A stretch of DNA of 64,000 nucleotides. Origin: Lepidodermella squamata (lineage: Eukaryota > Gastrotricha). Numbering within the stretch: the stretch's first letter is position 1; each line of letters begins with the position of its first letter. The stretch spans positions 806,001 to 870,000 of the forward strand of contig JBLDXI010000045.1 in NCBI GenBank assembly GCA_047495785.1, given 5' to 3'. The position numbers and the translations under genes were made by a program. The notes below the pieces were generated by a model. That model made no database searches. It was not told the DNA's origin and saw only the letters and a list, made by a program, of their open reading frames with translations. Positions 39,098-50,801 of this stretch are shown one piece after another.

Positions 39098-40613
39098 ATG
39101 CGGCTATCTCTTTTGTCGGCATTAAAAAGCCTCTGCTTCCTTGCTAGCATCCTAATCGTCTATCTCTATTACACCAGTTATGAAGAAGAAAACGATTTGT
39201 TCAGTCAATCGCCTTCGACGGCAAGCTTCACGGAACATTTCGAGGTGCGCCGGCGGCGGAAAATGCCCGATCAGTATCCGCCGAGCCCATTCGCTAACAT
39301 TTCTCATCTATTGGAAATTCGTAATCGGTACAAGGCAAAATCTGATCGACTTCTAACGATTCTGCTATGGACGCCGCTGTTCAAACAATTCGATTGGTTT
39401 CTCGGGCCAGAGCTGGGTCAATTACCTTTTCAGGAAATGAACTGTCCTGTGGACAACTGCTTCGTAACCACAGACCGCGACTCATTTGCCACGTCCGATG
39501 CGGTCTTGATGAACTTTCGCGACAACTACGACTACTTGTAAGTTATTTTTTTCTGAAAATTATGACGTAAAACAATATGATATAGAGACGTGCCTTCAAA
39601 TTGGCCGCCAAATCAGCACTGGATATTTTTCAACTGGGAAAGTCCTGAACACACCTACGACGCGGCTTGGACTGACCAGCCCCTACCCATGCATCCATTT
39701 TTCAGGAATTTCTTCAATTGGACCATGACCTATAGGTAATAATTTTTCTTCAAGAAAGCTTGTTTATAGCTTCAATTGAATCTATAGATTAGATTCCGAC
39801 ATTCCATTCATGTATGGCCGTTTCGTCAAAAAGCAGCATATCGAGGACACATTTCATGTGGATTTAAAGCTTCATAGAAAGACAAAGAATTTAGTTTATA
39901 TCGAATCCAACTGCGGATCCGTTTCGAAACGAGACGAATTCGTACGTGAATTGCAACGTTACATCGACGTTGAGATAATCGGAGCTTGCGGGGAGCCGGT
40001 CAATCAAAACCTGACAGATGGAATCTGCAGCCGGCCCAGTGATTTCGAACTAATGACTCCTGAATGTACTGAATACCTCAGTTCGACCTACCGCTTCTAC
40101 CTGGCTACTGAAAATTCAATCTGCCGAGATTACGTAACCGAAAAGTTCTTTCATGCGGCTTCGATGGATCTAATTCCTGTGTATTACGGTGGAGCGAATA
40201 TGAGCCTATTTGCCCCACGTCACTCATTTATTGACACGAGAGATCACGAATCGCCTCAACAACTGGCTGATGCTTTGATCGCGGTATTGAATATCCGATT
40301 TTTTTAAAATATTTTATTCAATTTTTTTATGAAGATTTCGAAAGATCCATTGCTCTACCGGTCGTATTTCTGGTGGCGTCAGTTTTACAAAGTCGAAAAT
40401 ATGTGGGACCACTTGGCCTTCAAGCGCAGTTTTTGTGATTTGTGTGCGAAAGTTACTGAAGCCCATCTCGAGCCTGAAAAACACGCAAAAGTGTATGATG
40501 ACCTTTTCGACTGGTGGTTCATGAAAGGTGAATGCAAAGAAGGTCAAACGTGGAATGCCGATGAAGGCATCAGTGCGGAAATCGAACATTTTATCGATAA
40601 TTATTTCGCGTGA
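39098..40613 (+). CDS. Alpha-1,3-fucosyltransferase (GT10), copy 6
   Basis: 454 residues, four exons: 39098-39537, 39586-39735, 39788-40283 and 40335-40613. The ATG at 39098 is chosen because it places the signal anchor (LCFLASILIVYLYYTSY) near the N-terminus; an upstream in-frame ATG at 39035 would add 21 residues. Landmarks: ILLWTPLFKQFDWFLG, NCPVDNCFVTTDRD, NWESPEHTYDAAW, FFNWTMTYR, LDSDIPFMYGRF, FYLATENSICRDYVTEKFF and FCDLCAKV..FDWWFMKGEC. It lacks the intron between stem and catalytic domain found in copies 2 and 3 but keeps the other three. The stop codon TGA overlaps an AATAAA poly(A) signal. Confidence 0.9.
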
Positions 40614-40816
40614 ATAAAAGGAAATTACTGCCGTGATGTTTTATTTTAAAATCTGAATCGCGCCGTCATATTTCCGATAAGAAACAACGCACTAATTGCT
40701 TCGTAATAAGAATTGCCTCGTGATTTTCAGCCGATCATAGTTCAATAATAATCAGTCATCCGTTTTAGTTGATCATTTTTCTGCTTATTTTTGGTTGAAC
40801 ATTTTTGAATATAAAG

Positions 40817-42262
40817 ATGAATTTGTTACTTCAAACACTCGCTATCTCAGCTTTAGTTGTTTCTGTTGTGGCCGATCGGTTTAAACGGCCTTCTTACTGC
40901 AAATTGCCAGCCGAGTCCGGACGATGTCTAGCCTACATCGAACGGTACTACTACGACAAAAATGCTGGCGAATGCAAACTTTTTGTGTATGGGGTAAGTT
41001 CAAAGTAGTAACATTTCGAAATTTGAATTTTTTATTGCCAATTGAAGGGCTGCGACGGAAATAAAAACAATTTCGAAACGATCGCCGAATGCCAAAGAAG
41101 GTGCATGAACCTTATTACCGCAACTACGCCGCAGTTGCCTATCGCTCGACCGGCTTATTGTGAAGAAAAGCCGATTCCCGGTTCGTGCTCTGAAAAATTG
41201 CGGCGGTTTTACTACGATCACGAACGTGGAGAGTGCCGAGTCTTCACATACACCGTAAAAGATAGCACTTGATCTGAATTTGTTGATTAATTTCCGAATT
41301 TTATTTAGGGTTGCGAGGGCGGCTTGAACCGTTTCAAATCGCTTAAAAAGTGTCGCGAGGTTTGCCAAGACAGGCCCTGGAGACCGAATGTGAACCCGAC
41401 AACCGCAGCTACCGCAGCATCGCCTGAAATTGTGACCAAGCCGTCAACTTTCGACGTTCAAAATTGTAGGCTCAAGGCGGAGACTGGGCCCTGCAAAGCT
41501 TACTTCACCCGCTACTACTACGACTCGTCAAAGGGGAGATGCAAGACTTTTGTCTACGGCGTAAGTTTTTTTAGACAAGTTAAAATCATTTTCGAATTTA
41601 TTTTTAAAGGGCTGTAATGGCAATAAAAACAATTTCGCGTCGATGGAAGAGTGTGAAAAGAAATGCGTTGAAGGGCTGGCGAAGACCACGACAACACCCG
41701 CAGCTGCCGTTGAAAATGAAGGCGATTGCTTGCAAGAGTCAGATTCCGATGCCCGAGATTCTAGTGCTCGGCCGACCTATTGTTCGCTGAAACCGAAAAC
41801 TGGCCGGTGCAAGGCCTTCTTCAAGCGATATTACTACAGCGTCAAGGATGGAAAGTGCAAAGCTTTTGTCTATGGGGTATAGTAATAATTAGAGTCATTT
41901 TTCGTGGTAATTTTCTAATTTTTCAGGGTTGTGATGCCAATCGTAACAACTTCGAATCCTTCGACCAATGCATGAGGACTTGTTATCGCTCCAGGGGATC
42001 TTCGAAGAAGCATCATCGCAAGAGCAGCGAGAAGCGCAAAAGCTATCGGAATAAAAGCAAAAGTTCCTCGAAGCCATGGTCTACGGAGTTTATCAAACCC
42101 CACGCCCTGAAACTTGTCAGACAGCCGGCTGAAACGACAACGAAATCAGTGCCCAAGACTACAACTTCCGCAACTACTACAACCACTACGTCGCCAGCAG
42201 CTACAACTACAACATGTTCGACTACTACTACGACTGCTTCGGTCACTTCAACGCGAAAATAA
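40817..42262 (+). CDS. Secreted four-domain Kunitz inhibitor with basic Thr-rich tail
   Basis: 412 residues, five exons: 40817-40993, 41048-41254, 41309-41560, 41610-41876 and 41927-42262, all phase 0. Signal peptide residues 1-19. Four Kunitz domains begin near Cys28, Cys97, Cys181 and Cys268; each is split by an intron at the same place, just before the GC of the family motif (F-V-Y-G | G-C-x-G/A-N-x-N-x-F). Residues after the second Cys (inhibitory P1) are Leu, Ser, Lys and Lys, so domains 3 and 4 should favour trypsin-like enzymes and domain 1 a chymotrypsin-like one; domain 2 may be inactive (inference). Domain 4 is followed by a Lys/Ser-rich and then Thr-rich tail. The TAA stop is inside an AATAAA signal. 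Confidence 0.92.
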
Positions 42263-42405
42263 AGTTTATTTTCGTAAAAATGCTGAACAAAATCATTTTC
42301 ACACATTTAAAGCCAAGTTGATACTATTATATTCTTTATGATGCGTTAATCCAATTCTATAACTCGAGTCATTATTAAAACATTGCGAAATAAATTGTGC
42401 CTGTC

Positions 42406-45400
42406 TCAATGGTCTACGTCAGCACAACGAGGGTCATAGCGAAGGTACAGAGGTACGAATAGGGTGAGGGGGATTCCAATAACAAGGCTTGCAACCAGGG
42501 CCAGGGTGAGCGCGTCGATTCCTGGGATGAACGAAAATTTTTAGAAATTTTAAAATGAATTTTGGTTGGAACATACGGGTAACTAATTCGGCCCATTGTT
42601 CGTCGAAAGATGGAGATTGGAAAAGCCAATCCGCCGCGTCAATCGTAGCCGCCGAGCTACGCCTTCTTGTGCTGTTCGAAATGGTCGAGTTGGACTTGGG
42701 CAAGGCCGTATAGACCGGCAACTCGTCCTCCTTCGGATGTTTCTCTTCATCTACGCTGACTAACCGGACGTGTTTCGTCGCTTTGGACACTGAATTTGTG
42801 CGCGGGAAAGGCGGCGAAGCGCCAACGGTTGGAGAACTACCCAACAGGCCTTGCTCTACGCCTAACGCCATTAATCTTCGATTTTCCAATTCTTCCCGCT
42901 CGAAGTTAGTTAGGGTATGCAAAGGTCGAGGTGGGATTGGAGGAGGGACACTGCGGGGCGGTGGAACAGGGGGTGTTGGGCTAGGAGTAGGCGCTGTGCT
43001 GTTCTTCCGACCACTCCTTCGCTCGACGATGATAACCTGGGGTGACAGTGATAGTGATTGATCGCCCATTTGCTTCAAATACGCCGCTTTCGACTGTCGA
43101 AGCTTCGGAACCTCGGTTTTGCCATGCATCACCGCGGCTGTTGCCAACAGACTCGAACCAGCCATAATGCCCTGGGTGATTGGTTTAACCCCTGGCTTTC
43201 GAGCGTCGAACTTATTCGGTGGGGGGCGCTTCTCGATATTCGCCGAGTAACAACTGCCACGCCTGTCCATATCTCGAATGTAGGAAACGCCTTTTCGAGA
43301 CGTTTTCGAGCTAACATTTGACGCTAAATCTTGCGCGGATACAGGCTGTTGCCAGAGGATGGGCAGAAATGGGGCGATGTGCTTGAATAGACGGTATATG
43401 CAATGCGGTGGTGGCCGGGTTGAGATATGAAGCATTCGTTCGACAAAAATCGATTGCATAATTCCGAATGAAGATATGATGATCAGAGAAATCACATATT
43501 TGGCTGTGAAAAATTAATGCGGTAATTCTTGCAATAATATTGCCTAAGACTTACATAGGGCAGTGAACTCGTTCGATTTGGGCATTTCTGCCGTTACAAT
43601 TGTCTGAAACACGACCATTGTCAAAAGGTTTGTTGTTCCAAAGCCGATGCGGTCCGACGTTGACCTACATTTTAAATTATTGAATAATTCAGAAAGAGAG
43701 AAACTTCACTTTGTCGACGGAATGATGAACCTGAATACAAATTATTATAGGAAAAAATTATCATAATGGGAAAATCTTACGCTAATAGTTGAATCAGAGA
43801 CAGCGTCGCGCACGGAAAGATCAAATTTAGCACCTTTTTAAATGCAAATTTTTATTTCGCTGATTTTAAATTTGTTTGAACTCTTACGTAAAATGAAGAT
43901 TTCCGCTTCAGAACGAATTCATATTTCAGACATCCGAAAGATTCGCCGGTGTAATAATCATGGGTATAGTTCTGCAAAGTAGAGCTTTTAGTTCACTCAA
44001 ATTAAGGAACTTCGAGGCTGACCCCAGTTCGATGACTGCAAAACGTCCACTGGTTGCTCGCGAAAGCATCATCAACCAAGAGAGTCGCAGTGCTGTTGAA
44101 AATCATCATCGTGCTATCCAGTGACCATGATCTATCGAATTATAATCAAGTTTATTGATATTTCATGAAATTTCAGTCTCAACTCGAAGTCGAATGAACA
44201 CGTTTGAATGTCGAAAGGAAAAGCCTACAAAGTTACAACGTTACAATTAACATATTTTATAATTTTCAGTTACTTTACCTCAAGATTCAGTTGGCTTCAA
44301 TTCAATATGAGAAAGAAAATTTGGGTTGAAACAAAAATTGCTTGTGTTTTCGTTGCAAACGTACCACCAAGTCCGAGCTGTGCCAGTTGGGACGAACTGA
44401 GCATCAAACGCTTATAGAATCACGATCTTCACATTTTAAATTCAAACTCATACTTTCATATGACCTTCGTAAGAAACCCGAACAACAAATCGAGGATCTC
44501 GAGACAACGAGTACAAATGATCCGCTGAATTGGTCATCTGTAAAAGGAGCTATAAGTTGTGGAACGTAAAACAGGAGTTTTGGAAATCATACCGCAATGT
44601 CTGGCAGCCAGAGGCGGTAGCTAGAAACGCAATGGAACAACTTTAACTACCAAAGATTGTAAGGAAACTTTACCTGTCAAAGGCTAAAAATGTGACGTTG
44701 TCGTACTTGGCTGGATCCCTGAATAAGCAATAACGTAACATAGCAGTTTGGTTAATTCAATCGACTTGCCATTTGAATCTGGCATCTCTCCATTCCTGGA
44801 TTGTCAGAAATTAGTGAAATCGATATTAGGAATCATGTTCAACTTACGATTAGAAGGGCAATGACGGTTTCCAAAATTCCCTCCCGTTCAATGGTGCTTT
44901 TCACCTTGATGAGAAGCACATCCATCGCTACTGATACTGGCTTATCTGAGTAAATTAAATAAACTCACTCGTTTATTTCCAACATATAACCATAATTTTA
45001 CCTGGAATAATTTCCTTCTTGTAATCATGGAACATCTCGTGTAGAAGCTGCGCCATTTTCGGAACTTTCGGAACGTAGGAATGACGTCGGGGCTGATACG
45101 ATTCTGCCGCAGTTTGAGACTGTTGCTTCGACCCTGTCACGTTCCCACCACTTGTTTTAGACTTCCTAACCGACTTGAGCGGTTTAGTTGTCATCGAAAG
45201 GTTGAACGAACGATTGTCGCCCGTCGGTCGTCCGACTCTCGCTTTGCTCGACAAAACATTCGGCGTGTAGTGAGAAATAGCGGCCGTGGATGTGAAAAAA
45301 TCATCATCATCATCCGAATCTTCTTCTGTGTATTCGTCAAGATTTATAACTTCTTCGGCCAACGTCGAATTTTCAACTGTTTCAATGGTTGTAGTCTCAA

Positions 45401-45725
45401 GAGCTGCAGTAGTTGTTGTAGTCACCGCTTCATGACTAATTGATGTGATCAGTGGTGCCTGAAATGGCGTAGCAGACGTAGTTGCGAGGCGGTTGAATGA
45501 TTGCGGTTGATATTGACGGTAAAAATCAGGCAACAGTGACCCTTGTCGAATCGGCAGCGGCTTCACAGGGTGCGCGATTATCGCAGCATTGAAATCAGAA
45601 GCAGGTGTTGCATTAAAAGAGCCTCCAGTTACTGCCAGAGATCTTACAAGACTTGCCTCGATTAAAACTGCCAACCAGCTATAATACATAATATTCAAGG
45701 AAACACCCTCACTTCCCTGCTTCAT
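42406..45725 (-). CDS. Cys-loop ligand-gated ion channel subunit
   Basis: Pentameric-channel subunit of the nicotinic-receptor superfamily. Exon 1 (45725-45002) has a signal-like hydrophobic start, a long Thr/Ser/Asp-rich extension, then LLHEMFHDYKKEI, the usual beginning of the ligand-binding domain. Small exons follow: KPVSVAMDVLLIKVK (near 44950-44850), EWRDARFKW, DPAKYDNVTFLAFD, YRLWLPDIA, MTNSADHLYSLSRDPRFVVRV, AFPFDIQTCSFDFEL (second half of the Cys loop, about 44235), SWSLDSTMMIFNSTATLLVDD, CLKYEFVLKRKSSFY (pre-TM1), TM1 (VLNLIFPCATLSLIQLLA), FIIPSTK, TM2 (SDRIGFGTTNLLTMVVFQTI), a long exon 43500 to about 42575 with TM3 and a Pro/Ser-rich cytoplasmic loop, and TM4 (LTLALVASLVIGIPLTLFV). 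Vicinal Cys pair absent, so not an alpha-type subunit. The exon with the first loop Cys was not resolved. Confidence 0.8.
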
Positions 45726-45976
45726 TTCTGATAAAGATGAGCCAAGTGCGTGGAATGTGACGGCGCGTTGGGCCGTGAATCGATTTTTTGTGCATTCCGT
45801 TAATTAAAATGATTGCAATTAAGGCGGATTGAATTTCTTCTGGGATTAAAAATACACGTTTTGTGCTGTGGCGAAACTGACAATAACCTCTGAGAGCTTA
45901 TATTATCCCCTTTCTATTTTCAGTTTCTTCTTCTCGGGGGCAGTAGCGATTTATCTTTTACATGGAAAAAGTAGGC

Positions 45977-46050
45977 TGCCCCCTGTGAGGATCGAACTCA
46001 CGACCTCCAGATTATGAGACTGGCGCTCTAGCCAACTGAGCCAAGGAGGC
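45977..46050 (-). tRNA. tRNA-Met(CAT), elongator type
   Basis: 74-nt cloverleaf on the minus strand: acceptor stem GCCTCCT/AGGGGGC with discriminator A, D arm TGGCTCAGTTGGCTAGAGC, anticodon loop CTCATAA (anticodon CAT), T loop GTTCGATC. No intron. It resembles animal elongator Met tRNAs. An identical copy is at 49483-49556. Confidence 0.95.
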
Positions 46051-46564
46051 TGCTCTGGATAAAAGAGTTCGATTGGGCTATCATAATGAGATGAATGTAA
46101 CATTTAGGCGCGTCTTTTTCTTCGTTGACTGATTTTTCAACCTAAAATGTAAATCGCAAGTGGCTACGAGCAATTGCAAAGTACCATGGCACTGGAAATT
46201 GGAATAATTATCAAAAAGTGATTATACGATGATGTCGATTGCTAATGAGATGCAAAATTAATCACGAGAACATACATTTGGAATTGAAATGCAGATTCAA
46301 CTGACCTACCCCGACTCCTAATTGACTCCCGAACACGTTGACGAGTAATTGTAAACGTTTTGATTTTAAATACATGCCGCTCTTTTGCTCTCTTTTCTGT
46401 GTGACCTTGCCAGCTGATGAAAAAGCTTTCCGGTCGACCTGTGAACTAATTAACACACCTAATTAGAGGAATTTTCAGTCACCGACCTGTAATTTAATTG
46501 AACAGAGTTCAAGTCCTAACTGTATTTAAGGTATGCCTCATCAGTCAATCGCAACACCCAACAG

Positions 46565-46620
46565 TAGGACCAGGGGAGAGTCCCGAAGGTTCTCCAATTG
46601 CATTGCTCCCGTCCTGGTTC
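46565..46620 (+). other. Candidate RNA hairpin, copy 1
   Basis: GACCAGGGGAG pairs with CTCCCGTCCTGGTTC (six plus four base pairs with a three-base bulge) around a loop with CCGAAGGTTCTCCAA. The copy at 50322-50377 changes one base on each side and keeps the pair. Function unknown; strand is a guess. Confidence 0.4.
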
Positions 46621-47128
46621 CCCAATACCCGACTCCATTTAGTTCGCTGTTGTAAAAATCTTAGGCACAGGGGCCCCGATAAAGCAGGAACCGACGGCAG
46701 CCATTTTGCAGAATTGTGCAGTGGATTATTATTTTGAAGAGAATTAGTACACTTATACTTTCTAGCGTCTTAATCGCGCCCTATCAAGATTAACCTCTGC
46801 ACATAGCAGGTGCTCATGCGAGCCGCGAGTTAGAAGGCCCTGCCTACTGCCTATGATTATTATGCTTCTGTCATTTACTGTTTTTTTCAAAGCTCTCTTG
46901 CCTTCTGTCCTTTATTCCCGCCATTCTGCCTTGTAACTTCGGTCCTGACTGATAATTTGTGAAATCGTTTCTCAGTGATAAAACATATAATACTTAGCAA
47001 GTGATTCGGGCCCTTTATTTTATGAGCCTCAAACGAGTGTGTGAAAAGGTGTGAAATATGGCTGAAATGAGACGCCAAGTCGCATATGAGCTATACCGGA
47101 TCTCATTTTGGTATAATTAGCATTTAGC

Positions 47129-47926
47129 ATGTCAAGATTAACATGGCTTTTTCTCGCCGCAGTTCTGTCGCTGGCAGCATCGAATCCTTGGCATCAAGCG
47201 GAAGAAGAATACGAAGATGAAGAGGTTGGTGTAGCCTTTCAATACATAGATGTGTGATATCGAATATTGCTACAGGAAGGCTGTATGATTCCGAAGTTGT
47301 CCAACTCGTTCAAAATCAAGTTCCTCAAATACTCCACTACATCCCCACTTTATCGATTCATCAGAACGAAGGAAGAGGAGATAGTCCCTCTTGGTTCGCG
47401 ATTGTTCATCGCTTGTGAGGCCGGTTATAAAGTAGATGGCCCGAAAGAGCATGCTTGCAAACGAGATGGAACTTGGGATATCACTCCCAGGGGTTGCGTT
47501 CCAAGTAAGGAAAAGAGATCATCTCAAAACAACGTTAAGAGACTTGAAATTGTAATTTTTACAGCACCAAGCACTGAAACTACCACTCCAGTTTTGACTG
47601 AAGAGGAATACGAGGATGACGAAGAAGAACAAATCTCGCCCGAACCAATCACTATCGTCGAAGGCACTACGAAACCAACCATCCAAACTGTAGCTGACCC
47701 ACTACAATTTTTTACCGATCCTGAGCAATCCACTTCCAGCCCAACCACTGCATTATCCGAGAAATCACAGGCATTACAAGAAGGAGCAGCAGGTGAATCT
47801 GCCGTGAGAACAACCGAAAAAGCAGCTCTTGCAGCGAAAGAAATTTCTACTACTGCCTCAACTCCGCTCCCTACAAAAACCGAACCAAATTTATTATTCA
47901 TATATTTTATTTCTTTATTGATTTAA
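47129..47926 (+). CDS. Secreted single-sushi-domain protein, copy 1
   Basis: 228 residues, three exons: 47129-47224, 47276-47504 and 47565-47926. Exon 1 is a signal peptide plus the acidic stretch AEEEYEDEE. Exon 2 is one sushi (CCP) domain with four Cys (GCMIPKL, IACEAGYKVDGP, HACKRDGTWDITP, GCVPS). The last intron is 60 nt and in frame, so it can also be read through. Exon 3 is a Thr/Glu/Pro-rich stalk. The tail diverges abruptly from copy 2 after KTEPN and ends in LLFIYFISLLI, most likely a truncation by rearrangement near the adjacent inverted-repeat elements. Confidence 0.82.
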
Positions 47927-47994
47927 GAGCTTTAACACCCCCAACAGAGGGCAGCGCGCTCGACATAGCGGAAAATGACAGGAAACATGATAAT

Positions 47995-48157
47995 CGTTAG
48001 CTTCGCGCCAAAAGGGCGGCTTTACTAAAAATAGCCCTCACATATGAAAAGTACGGCCGGTTCATAACGTGTTAGGGAATACAACCGGCGAATAATGTTA
48101 TCACGTTCTACGGGCAAGTGACGTCAACTTAACTGCCCTTTTGGCGCGAGGCTAACG
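47995..48157. mobile_element. MITE with 23-bp terminal inverted repeats
   Basis: Starts CGTTAGCTTCGCGCCAAAAG and ends with its near-perfect complement (CTTTTGGCGCGAGGCTAACG has one mismatch against it). Flanked on both sides by TAAT, a likely 4-bp target duplication. 163 bp, non-coding. It lies 68 bp after the sushi copy-1 stop codon. Confidence 0.8.
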
Positions 48158-48373
48158 TAATGCAAGGACAGTTACAGTATAGGACAAAGGAAAATTGCAA
48201 ATAAAGTGGGTATACTAACAATAAATTACAAAAAACTGAATTATATAGAAGGTTGATCAACAATATTTTACTATGATATGAAACAATATGAAACAAAAGG
48301 CTTAATCAATCGAGAGACATAATCAATGAAAGCAGCGCGCAGAACACCGGGATTTTATTTCACTTTTATGACA

Positions 48374-48837
48374 TACCGTATTTGTTCCAATAATAGCCCA
48401 TTCACTAATAGTCGCCCATGTCAAGGCATCAAGATCAGGCAAATCGCCCATCTCTAACAATCGCCCGGGCTAGGTGTCGTGCGCCCTTATGCGGTCGCGT
48501 GTTGGTATAAAATTCAATAAGTTCTTGAGAAACTTGCAATTATGCTTGCAGTGGTGGCACTGCGTACTGTGTGACTGGATTAAGGAATTACGTGCGCGGC
48601 GGGTGCGCGTGTCGAAAGGCTGTGCAGTTGGTAAAAGACAAAATGGGGCCGAATTTTGTTTTCAAGGGGTCTGTTGGGTGGCTCTGACCAAATAAAACCG
48701 AAGTGACCGAGAATCGCCCATCTCTAATAATCGCCCATCTCTAATAATCGCCCATCTCTATTAGTAGCTCACTTTTTAGGACTTTTTTGGTGGTTGAAAA
48801 TTTAGTAGCCCGGGCTGCTATTGGAACAAATACAGTA
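48374..48837. mobile_element. Inverted-repeat element with internal CGCCCATCTCTAATAAT repeats
   Basis: About 464 bp. Ends: TACCGTATTTGTTCCAATA and TATTGGAACAAATACAGTA, complementary except for one base and with TA on the outside. Inside, units of the form AATAATCGCCCATCTCT occur in several copies near both ends (48395-48470 and 48712-48760). No transposase seen. Confidence 0.75.
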
Positions 48838-49482
48838 TGCAAAAATACAGACATTTCATTTGAGGTGGGAAATTATTTGAATTTGGCGGAATTTTGCTCG
48901 ACATGCCGTCTCAGGCTGATGAACATCATCGACAGTTGATTCCAAAGGTCTGGAACTCGACGAAAATACCCGAAAATTATGTGCTGGCCGTGTACCAGTG
49001 GCTGGCCTCCCAGTTTTAGACCTAGTTACGCGACTGCTGTGCCATTGATTATAATCGGGGAACTCGCCGCAATGGGTTTAGCGTCGCTGAGTAAACAAAT
49101 AGTAACATGAATTTTGCGATTTTTTTCCCATTCACTTCTAGCGAGTTGCCTTGAAACCAATGGCAGAACCTAATCATTCCCAGCTTTAAAGAACCACGGT
49201 TCTGACGCTGGAAATTGAAGTAATCATCAATAAGTCATTACGATAATGCCAATTACTAGTTAAGTTCAAACCTAATCACGAGACGGTTTTGGAGTATATT
49301 ATTATAAGAAATAGAGCATCCCGCCCTAATTTCGGCCGCTTTATAGGTTTTCCCTACTTTGCCAGCCAGGTGAATTTTTAGAAAATATTCGGCAAAAGCA
49401 GAATTAAAGACGAGTTCTTAGGCTATTGAATGCCGCTTTCCGCGAGTCCGGACGATTTATCTTTTACATGGAAAAAGTAGGC

Positions 49483-49556
49483 TGCCCCCTGTGAGGATCG
49501 AACTCACGACCTCCAGATTATGAGACTGGCGCTCTAGCCAACTGAGCCAAGGAGGC
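49483..49556 (-). tRNA. tRNA-Met(CAT), elongator type, second copy
   Basis: Same 74-nt sequence as the gene at 45977-46050, including acceptor stem, CAT anticodon and T arm. The flanks also match, so it arose with the segmental duplication. Confidence 0.95.
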
Positions 49557-50321
49557 TGCTCTGGATAAAAGAGTTCGATTGGGCTATCATAATGAGATAA
49601 ATGTAACATTTAGGCGCCTCTTTTTCTTCGTTGACTAATTCTTCAACCTAAAATGTAAACCGCAAGAGACTACGAACAATTGCTAAGCACCATGGCCGTG
49701 CTGGTACTGGAATAATTATCTAAAAGTGATGATGATGATGTCGATTGCTAATGAGATGCAAAATTAATCACGAGAACATTTTGGAGTTCATAAAAAAAAT
49801 CAGTTGGTATAACTGCGACAAACAAACAATGCCTCCGGGTAATTGAAATGCACGTGTAACTCATCAGCTGACCTGACCTGACTCCTAATGGACTCCCGAA
49901 CACATGTTTTCTCGTACAGAAAAAAGAACAGGAGCTTCGCTTGTTGGATAAAATCACAATCATGTGTTAACTGCTGAACTGGTATATACGAGTAATTTAA
50001 TTCTTTTCGATTTTGAATACATGTCGCTTTTGTACCTTTTCTTCGTACAGACAAAAGCACGGGAGCATTGGCAAATAAAATGTGTATACGGGTGAACTGG
50101 TATTGACGTAATTTTATACGTTTTGATTTTAAATACATGCCGCTCATTTGCTCTCTTTTCTGTGTGACCTTTCCAGCTGGATGAAAATGCTTTCCGGTCG
50201 ACCTGTTAACTTATAAAATATACCTCATTATACGAATTATGAGTCACCGACCTGTAATTAAATTGAACAGAGTCCAAGTCCTGCCTGTATTTAAGGTCTG
50301 TCAATCTCAACCCCCAACAGC

Positions 50322-50377
50322 AGGACTAGGGGAGAGACCCGAAGGTTCTCCAATGGTATTGCTCCCGTCCTAGTTCT
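50322..50377 (+). other. Candidate RNA hairpin, copy 2
   Basis: GACTAGGGGAG pairs with CTCCCGTCCTAGTTC. Relative to copy 1 a C-G pair has become T-A, while the central GAAGGTTCTCCAAT is unchanged. Confidence 0.4.
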
Positions 50378-50801
50378 TCCACACCCGCTTGCAAACAGAG
50401 ACAGAACCTGAACATTTCTCTCAGATGGCTGTCAAGTTCACCAGCAAGCTAGTTAGGCTAACCGTGGGGGGTTACCTTAAAAGAATTTTTTCAGCGCCGA
50501 GCATCCACCTTCATCGGCGATAACTTGGCGTACGCGACCCAAAATTTGCCATAAAAATGCGTTGCCCGTTACCTCCACCAGGAGGCTGCTGGTGTTACTT
50601 GAACCGCAGTCGGCTCTACGATCCCTGTGCGGTAACACCCAAAATTAGCTAAACCAATAACACTTCGCGGTTCGATAACTGCTAGCAACCGCCTTCGACC
50701 AGCAAAAGATTCGTGAAGTTTTAGATAAAGTGGATTATTTGCTGGAAGAGAATTAGTGCAATTACTTTCTAGCGCAATTCTCATTTTGGTTTATACCTAG
50801 C

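Larger units (their letters stand above)
45947..47600. repeat. Segmental duplication, copy 1
   Basis: Starts CGATTTATCTTTTACATGG and runs through a tRNA-Met, a conserved upstream stretch and the 5' half of a sushi gene. It matches 49453-51330 in order and orientation, with small insertions in copy 2. Confidence 0.85.

Noticed and set aside
42043-42306. Val-rich minus-strand frame over the Kunitz tail
   Set aside because: It is the complement of Thr (ACN) codon repeats in the Kunitz gene.
48390-48775. CRISPR-like spaced repeats (CGCCCATCTCTAATAAT)
   Set aside because: Units are subterminal repeats of an inverted-repeat transposon in an animal genome, irregularly spaced and without unique spacers.
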